A stretch of 64,000 bases of DNA from Straminergon stramineum (Eukaryota; Streptophyta; Bryopsida; Hypnales; Calliergonaceae). Location: contig OY987269.1 of NCBI GenBank assembly GCA_963920665.1, positions 22,322,501-22,386,500 of the forward strand, in the 5' to 3' direction. Shown one piece after another: positions 58,001 to 64,000 of the stretch. The notes beneath the pieces are model-generated. The model worked only from the letters and a program-made list of their open reading frames with translations. It did no database searches and had not been told where the DNA came from. Position 1 is the stretch's first letter. Each line of letters opens with the position of its first letter. The translations under genes and the position numbers were made by a program.

Positions 58001-58379
58001 GTAGTGCAGAAAATTAGAGCTAAAAAGGTTCAGAGTCAAAGAATCTAGTCATGCAATGTCCTGAAAAACTTATTTTTTTCACTTTAAACGAAGACGTCTT
58101 GCAGTCTTTGCAATCAAAATTTCTGAAATTTTTCCACACATTCTCATACTACAGTAGTCACTATGTTACTATGGTCAGATGTGCAAGAAAATACTCAATT
58201 TTTTTACTCTTTGCTATAAAAATGGCATTTTTGAGTGTTTTTTCGCATACAAAAGCCTCAGTCCTCTCTGGGTTAATCTATATTTGATTTTTTTTAACAA
58301 ATCCAACCATAGGATCCTCTAGATAACTTGTTAGTGTACCCTCTCCTGAAATTTCAGAATAAAAAACCGTACCAATTGC

Positions 58380-58947
58380 AACCTACTGTACAACAATTCA
58401 ACTACTACTGCAGAGTTGAGTAATTCCTAGTGTGGTCTAAGTAGCCTGGCCATCTATCACCTTCATTTTGTACCAATGGGATGCACAGTCAGATAAATCA
58501 GTGCTCATGATAATTTAAGTTGCCCTTCTCGAGTGCAGCTCGTGGACATAAGCTTCCAGTAGTGAGGAAGTCCATGGAATGTCTGTGGCCTCATTGGAAG
58601 TCCATGGAATGTCTTCAATAGGGAAATCATGACCCCTCCACATAGTAAGTTATTGCTTAATACAAACTCAAGGAGCATGATCTCTTCCTGTTCTGGTAAT
58701 AACTAGAAAGATAATTATCGTACCATAATATCATTGGCATACAATGATCGGTCTCTCACTTCTTCTTCACAGTTGGCCCAATCGAATTAGAATCATAATG
58801 CCCTTAGTGCGAGAATGGACACCCATGCCAACCTTGAGTGCAGTGTTCAACAACACTATGACTGTGACCTATAAAATAAATAAGACAATAAGCTTACCAG
58901 TATGTTTTGTTTGTTGCTGTGAATCCAAAACCCAATCATAAGGCCCA
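58380..58947. other. Low-copy island with a short direct repeat
   Basis: GGAAGTCCATGGAATGTCT occurs twice, about 29 bp apart, near 58567 and 58597. No gene is recognised; the ORF at 58744-58941 is not convincing. Confidence 0.4.
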
Positions 58948-58949
58948 TA

Positions 58950-59278
58950 AGGTAGGAGGCTCGAAATCCGCACAGGCTTTAAAACTGCACACCTCCTCAA
59001 ATGAACACTGTGTGTACATGTTTTTGTTTTTTTATCTTTACAGGGATGTACCAAAAATGTACATTTGAGGAGGTGTGCGGTTTTAGAGCCATATGCCATT
59101 TCAACTTCTAAAACTAATAACTAATTCTACAAAGCTCCAAAAAATATGAAACAAATTGGGTTAGATGTCAATTCCTCTTGTCTTTCAAGAAAAATTCACT
59201 GAAAAATATTTCAATAAGTTTCACCTCCCCAAAATTCAGTTTCAGCTCTTAGATGGGGGCTTTATGGACCTCCTACCT
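58950..59278. mobile_element. Intact 329-bp copy of the AGGTAGGAGG MITE
   Basis: TA at 58948-58949 and 59279-59280. The ends match for about 13 bp. The internal palindrome (CACACCTCCTCAAATG / CATTTGAGGAGGTGTG) is the cleanest of all copies. It is in the opposite orientation to 7562. Confidence 0.85.
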
Positions 59279-59280
59279 TA

Positions 59281-59689
59281 TAACTTGCAACAAGCATTTT
59301 GTGATGAAGTTGTTGGCTTGGGAGTTGTCAGCATGGGGAGATATAAGTATGGGACATGAGGTATTTTGCACTCCACCAAAGTGTCCAAGTGTTCAAAGCT
59401 AAGTTTGCGAATAAGGAATGCTTATTGGCTCGCTGGGGTTGTTTGTGGTATCATATAATATAAATTTTTTGAAACAAATGATGGTATCATAATATTGGAA
59501 TTTTTTTTCCCTACTAGGAGGTCACTAGGTAGCCATTGTGAAGACATGAATGCTATACAAAATAGTAAAATTAGGTTGCCTAATTGTATTATCTAGGAAA
59601 ATTACCTCATGAGTCATTGCTTGTCCACGTGGAGGCTCATGCAACTCTATAATCCTGGGCCAAGAACTAGTGCACTAACCCATATAACA
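59281..59689. other. Unassigned spacer between two MITEs
   Basis: No ORF beyond 64 codons and no repeat ends seen. Confidence 0.35.
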
Positions 59690-60130
59690 CATTTGGTAAA
59701 CCTTCCTACGAAAGGTAGAATGTGTGGTCTGTCCCATTGTCATCAACAAAAAAATTCAAATTTTTTCCTATACAAAGACAGATGTGAGAAATGAAGGAAG
59801 TGGTCAAAATCTTATTTTTGGGGACAAAGTAAGATTTTTTTATAAATTTCTGAAGTGTGTTGCCCAATTTGTCCAGAAGAGTCCATTTAAACTACCCCAA
59901 ATAACCAAAAAGTGTTTCCATAATGGTCATCTACCATGGCTACAAGATTTCCTAAGATGGCCATGACATGAAGGAATAAAAAACTAACTTTTTATGATAG
60001 GTTTACAAAAGAAAGGTATATATGTCCTATGACACATACTAATAACTCTATGACCATCTCCCAAGGCATTGATTATGGCTACAAATAAATCTTTTGCAGT
60101 CCTAATCCCATTGCAAGACATTAAATTGCG
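59690..60130. mobile_element. Degenerate copy of the AGGTAAACC MITE
   Basis: GGTAAACCTTCCTACGAAAGG start, then GACAGATGTGAGAAATGAAG and TGAAGTGTGTTGCCCAATTT as in 49085-49603. The right end is unclear. The ORFs at 59609-59794 and 59724-59966 are shadows of the repeat. Confidence 0.6.
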
Positions 60131-60375
60131 CATTAGAACTGGGCTCCGTAGGGGCATTTTGTGTTTTATTTGAGGGTAAAAGTAAAATCTGCCCCCTATT
60201 TTGAGCCGTGTCTAGGGTCTGTTCTAGACCTCTCCTAACAAATTTGGGGTCTAAGATTGCAAATACAAATTCAGAATTTGCATAAAAAATTAAGGTGCAA
60301 AAAATAAAAAGTTCCTGCATTTTTCCCAAGGTAAATCTGCCCTTGCGGGACCCAGTTCATATGCACGATTTATGG
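60131..60375 (+). repeat. Dispersed repeat, copy 1
   Basis: GATTGCAAATACAAATTC, TTTTTCCCAAGG and the preceding CCCCTATTTTG block recur in order at 63070-63320. Confidence 0.6.
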
Positions 60376-60639
60376 TCCTCCAATCCCATTTGTTACATTT
60401 TTTTGTCATAATTTGATATGAACCTCTCATGGATAGTTCACCACGAGCATGTCTTGGAAGATTTGCTTATTATAGGTAGATTTACCATTATGGTGGTTCT
60501 TGCATTACTACATTCTTCTACAAAAACAATAAATATTTATATATTGTAGAATGTCTAGAAATTAGTGAGGGACAACCTAATTTCACTCTTTTGTGTAAGT
60601 CAAGACTTTTTGGTTTGGTGTCCTTCCAGGTGCACTTCC
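60376..60639. other. AT-rich spacer, nothing recognised
   Basis: No ORF or repeat end seen. Confidence 0.4.
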
Positions 60640-60643
60640 TTAA

Positions 60644-61236
60644 CCCCTAAAGGACCAAGGGTGTTTGAGCAAAGCTCTTGATTTCTTGACTAGCCCTTGT
60701 AACAAGCATAATTTCTCAAATGTGTAATATGATTTTGATGATTGCCACTGTTGAAATGAAGAAGACTTATGTAGTTTTCCTATGAAAAAAAGATCAACAA
60801 AATCGCACAATTTTTGAGAAAATGCCACTGTTGACAAAATTGATGAAAGATATCCAATTCTTCAGAATTTTGTACATGTGCTGAAATTGAAATGTTGAAA
60901 TCAGAATGCTCAAAAGTGATCCAAAAACTCTGATTTTTTTCCACAAGTACATATCATCATGATTTAGATGTGCAATTTTTTTCAAATCATTTTGAGATGT
61001 GGAAAAAAAGATATGAGCAGGTGAAGTGATAGCCCAGAGTACTTTTCCTATTCTCCAAAAATTCATAGAAAATTGCTCACTCAATCATTTCTCAATCAGA
61101 TTGTACCGATGGATTCATAAAAAAAAATCATCTAGGGTCTCTTTGTTGGTCACAGACTATTGGTGAGGTTTACATTCCAAATTTTCTACAAATGTAGTTG
61201 CAAAAGCCATGTGGTGGCCTTATGGTCCTTTAGGGG
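60644..61236. mobile_element. 593-bp TTAA-flanked element, fifth subfamily
   Basis: CCCCTAAAGGACCAAGGGTG and CTTATGGTCCTTTAGGGG ends between TTAA at 60640-60643 and 61237-61240. The outer 14 bp are identical to those of the 0.92-kb elements but the interior is unrelated. Minus ORFs of 65 and 96 codons overlap and are unassigned. Confidence 0.8.
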
Positions 61237-61431
61237 TTAAATGAAGACCTGATTCTTTTTTTTTAAAACAAATAAAACAAAATTTTATTTTATTTTATTC
61301 TTTTCTTCTTGAAACACATGGACAATTTCCATTGATAAGGGGGGAAACAGTGCACAGAACCAAAGGACAAAGTCCTCGGCGGCAATTTTTAATTTTCGAA
61401 AAAATATTTGAAAAAATGAAACTGAATTTCA

Positions 61432-61692
61432 TTGCCCAAAGCCAGGCCTGGTTTCCCTTCAAGCCTTGTGTTGTCCTCATTCATTAAAAATCCCGCCAAC
61501 GACCTTTCTGAAGCCCAGTGGGAGCAACTGAAGCAGCAAGTGCAGCCACAGACTCATCATTCGCAGTGGCCAGTGCCCAGTGCCAAGACAGAGGTAGGCA
61601 CAAAGCTCATTATATATACAGTAAGTTATAAAGGGCACTGGGTTGCACCGAATTCTGACCCCTTTCTAAAACCGACAGACCCGTATACTTAA
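61432..61692 (+). other. Exon-like ORF in a low-copy island, unassigned
   Basis: 86 codons open, Pro/Gln/Ser-rich (SEAQWEQLKQQVQPQT). GCC AAG ACA GAG/GTAGGC at about 61591 looks like a splice donor after a plausible coding stretch. GC is higher than in the flanks. It could be an exon of an unrecognised gene or a gene fragment. 61241-61431 before it is AT-rich with no feature. Confidence 0.3.
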
Positions 61693-61819
61693 TTTCTTGC
61701 CTAAAATGTACTGTCTCTATTCATGACGGAGAGACACTGTAAGGGGTACTGTACTTTGGAGTACACTGGTTTTGTAGTAATGTGAACATTTATACCAGTA
61801 GTTTATTCATATGGTGTCG

Positions 61820-61998
61820 AGAAGTCATAACTAACTCTACAAAGGCTAAAAAAAAATATGAAATGACTAAAATCAAATGCCAAATTCATTCATTTGTGAA
61901 AGGAAAATCTATTGAAAAATATTGGAAAGAGAAACTCCAACTCCTCCAAATTGCAAATTAGGGTGGTAAATGTTTACTTTATGAGACCTACTACCTTG
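61820..61998. mobile_element. Half copy of the AGGTAGGAGG MITE
   Basis: Matches the outer part of 58950-59278 from AACTAACTCTACAAAGGC to GACCTACTACCTT. The palindromic half is missing or too diverged. Confidence 0.55.
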
Positions 61999-62165
61999 TA
62001 TCTGTCAATCAATGGATATTGTCTAAGTTTTTGTTGGGTCTTTTGGGGATTCAAAGAGGATTCTAATAAGATATATTTAAAATGCAGTGTAGACTCTAGA
62101 AAATGAATGTTGTACACTCTAAGCAAGTATGAAGTTGCTTTTACACCATAGTAAATTAGTCCATT

Positions 62166-62248
62166 CACAATTAGAAAAGGTGGTCTTCAAGCACAAGGCT
62201 ACAATGTTAGAGCTTAGTTAGCATTGTAAAACCACCTTTCTACTAGTG
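62166..62248. mobile_element. 83-bp CACTA-like MITE
   Basis: CACAATTAGAAAAGGTGG and CCACCTTTCTACTAGTG ends, with ATT on both sides (62163-62165, 62249-62251). A second small inverted pair, ACAATG/CATTGT, lies at the centre. The end resembles that of 56438-57474. Confidence 0.65.
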
Positions 62249-62506
62249 ATTACTATCACATTTTTCATACTATATTTTTAGACTCCTCACATTATTTATG
62301 TTTTAAAGTTTGTTTTAAATTTAGAATATTTTTTAAATTTTTATTATAATTTTGCATAAAATTTGTAAATTGAAGGGATATTTAAAAAATAAAAGTATTC
62401 TTATAGGTGGTCAAAGCAAAGACAAGTAGGTTCTTACTTGATGAACGATAAGTGGGAAAACTCTTTTTATAACTATTAACTATTTTGTCTTTCCTCCTAT
62501 CTCATA

Positions 62507-63027
62507 AGGTAAACCAAACTATAATATTCAAAACATACATGACATACACTTAAGGAATGATCCATTACAATCCTACATCAACCTATGCCAATTCCTTTTC
62601 AATTAATGAAATTTGAGCTACATTAAGTTGAGTTAGTGGCTACAATCAATGTCACGGGTGATGGTGATAGATTTATTAGTGATTGCAATAGGAAATAGTC
62701 CACCTTCTTAGTGTAAATTCATTACAAGAAGTGACTTTATTCATTCCTTTGTGTTGTGACTATACATTAAAAATATTATAGCCCTCTTAGAAAATATTGT
62801 AGCTACTTTAGGTGGTAAGATGACCATTATAAATGTACTTTTTGCTAACTTTGGAATAATCTAGTGACTTTTTGGGATCAATTACACAACACACTTCAAA
62901 AAATCATAACAAACTCATACTTTGTCAAAAAAATAAAATTTCTATTGCTCTCCCCAGTCATTTCTCACATTTATCTTTACATGGAAAAGAATGGAATTTT
63001 CAACAACCCTCATAGACTAGTTTACCT
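62507..63027. mobile_element. 521-bp copy of the AGGTAAACC MITE, inverted
   Basis: AGGTAAACCAAACTATAA to TAGACTAGTTTACCT, flanked by TA and TG. The interior matches 49085-49603 reversed (AAATGTGAGAAATG block). Confidence 0.75.
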
Positions 63028-63069
63028 TGCATGTCTTCAAGAAATAGAGTCCCCTCAAGACAATTGGGC

Positions 63070-63320
63070 TGCATTTACCCCTCGCTCATCCCCCCTTAGT
63101 AAATCTAGAAGTGCATGTATATAAAAAGACCCCTTATTTTGTGCTTCATAAATTTATCTTCTATAGCTCATTTTGCTAATTTAGAGACTCTGATTGCAAA
63201 TATGAATTCTAAATTTGCAAATTTTATCATGAGTGACAAACAAAAAATTTCAGGTTTTTCCCTTGGGGACAAGTGAGGGGGTCAATCCACCCCAACCCAT
63301 AGCCCTTGAACTACGAGGTG
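63070..63320 (+). repeat. Dispersed repeat, copy 2
   Basis: Same orientation as 60131-60375 (GATTGCAAATATGAATTC, TTTTTCCCTTGG). In each case it follows a copy of the 520-bp MITE. Confidence 0.6.
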
Positions 63321-63454
63321 GACGATTATTGTCCAATGAGTGACAAGGAATTCTCTTGTGTAGGACACAATTGCAACTATTCATCCTCACAATTAGGGGT
63401 GGAAAGCGAAGATCTTCTACAGTAGTTTGACTACCAATGAGTATTTCTGTTTTT

Positions 63455-63524
63455 TCTAAAGTGGATTATGTCACACGGTTCCAAAATGGCTGATTTCCAC
63501 GGTCACCAGCCCGGCGTTCAAGGG
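63455..63524. mobile_element. Terminal fragment related to the 222-bp TTAA MITE
   Basis: TTTCCACGGTCACCAG and GTTCAAGGG followed by TTAA (63525-63528) match, reversed, the left end of 34328-34549. The other end was not found. Confidence 0.55.
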
Positions 63525-63528
63525 TTAA

Positions 63529-63956
63529 GCACAAGTGGGTCTCAAGCATGGATTACTTAAAACCACTCGATTTTGGGATTTAAAAAAAAAATTCATTTTG
63601 GGGACTTAGCCTGCTCAACCGCCTTCTCCTTTCTCCGTTTTATATTTTATTTCCATGGAGAAATGCAGTCCATCCACGTAGTCAAAGCAGGAGCATCAAC
63701 GGCCCTCAAGGTTCGTAGAATTTCATTAGGATTCCACACCAATAATTGACCCGCCTGAGGCTTTTGCCGGTGCTATGGGCCAAAACCCTACAGTAGGTCT
63801 GAACTAATAATTTCAGGAGGCTGCTATTTGCTGCCTGAAAACAAAAGCAATTCTTCAAGGAAAAAAAACAAAGCCCCCTCCAAAAAGAAAAAGAATCCAA
63901 TTTTATGGAATTACTTCCTCTTGTATGAAAATTCACCAAAGCTTGGGTTTTAAGTG
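63529..63956. other. Low-copy island with exon-like frames on both strands
   Basis: Plus strand: an ATG at 63665 opens 28 codons, with CTCAAG/GTTCGT as a weak donor. Minus strand: a pyrimidine-rich run ending TTTTCAG near 63838 precedes an open frame (63706-63837) ending in TGA. Leader-like AAACCCTACAG occurs at 63783. A gene may begin or end here, beyond what the window shows. Confidence 0.3.
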
Positions 63957-64000
63957 ATGTAGGAGGTCCATAAAGCGCCCATTGAAGTGCTCAAAATTGA
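63957..64000. mobile_element. Start of another AGGTAGGAGG MITE, cut by the window edge
   Basis: TGTAGGAGGTCCATAAAGCG matches the left end of 7562-7887; the rest lies beyond the window. Confidence 0.7.

Larger units (their letters stand above)
56110..58272 (+). mobile_element. L-R TTAA-family element carrying two nested elements
   Basis: CCCCTAAAGGACCATTGTCC to CAGTCCTCTCTGGG between TTAA at 56106-56109 and 58273-58276. Without the nested 1037-bp and 231-bp elements it is about 0.9 kb, the same as 32646-33566. Confidence 0.82.

Noticed and set aside
1..64000. tRNA, rRNA or organelle genes
   Set aside because: No stretch with recognisable tRNA arms, rRNA segments or organelle coding sequence was seen by eye; a covariance-model scan was not possible.

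Overview
This looks like nuclear DNA of a land plant with a gene-poor, AT-rich, transposon-soaked genome. The evidence is an intronless 963-residue protein with two kinase domains of the plant Tyr-kinase-like type, short Stowaway-like elements (TA target, CTCCCT ends), CACTA-like short elements with 3-bp target duplications, and many other MITEs. A bryophyte or other early-diverging lineage is my best guess from the double-kinase layout, but the window does not prove it. I see no rRNA, tRNA, CRISPR, operon or organelle gene, and no reverse transcriptase or integrase reading frame.

Only two protein genes can be supported. One is the tandem-kinase gene (25764-28655, +). The other is a Tc1/mariner-type DD34E transposase (13634-14641, +) inside an intact element (12036-15570). 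That element has TA target duplications and inverted repeats of about 942 bp, each arm built from five diverged units of about 183 bp. A GC-richer island at 18.9-20.9 kb has splice-like signals and may be a non-coding leader or a separate transcript.

Layout: 75-18070 (block A) and 31033-41330 (block B) are two diverged direct copies of one long stretch, separated by the leader-like island and the kinase gene. Comparing A with B gives empty-site controls: insertions present in one copy and absent from the other show exact ends and target duplications. By this test the window carries (1) a large family of TTAA-flanked elements ending CCCCTAAAGGACCA, from about 0.2 to 4.7 kb, sometimes nested in each other; (2) a TA-flanked MITE of about 326 bp; (3) a MITE with CATTAC ends that leaves no target duplication at two independent sites; (4) Stowaway-like elements; and (5) the Tc1 element.

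41-64 kb is a mosaic of the same families, plus a 1.0-kb CACTA-like element nested in a TTAA element, a 520-bp TA-flanked MITE, a repeat with GCTAGT ends, and small low-copy islands with ORFs I cannot assign. No transposase for the TTAA family is present, so its copies here must depend on an enzyme encoded elsewhere, or are dead.
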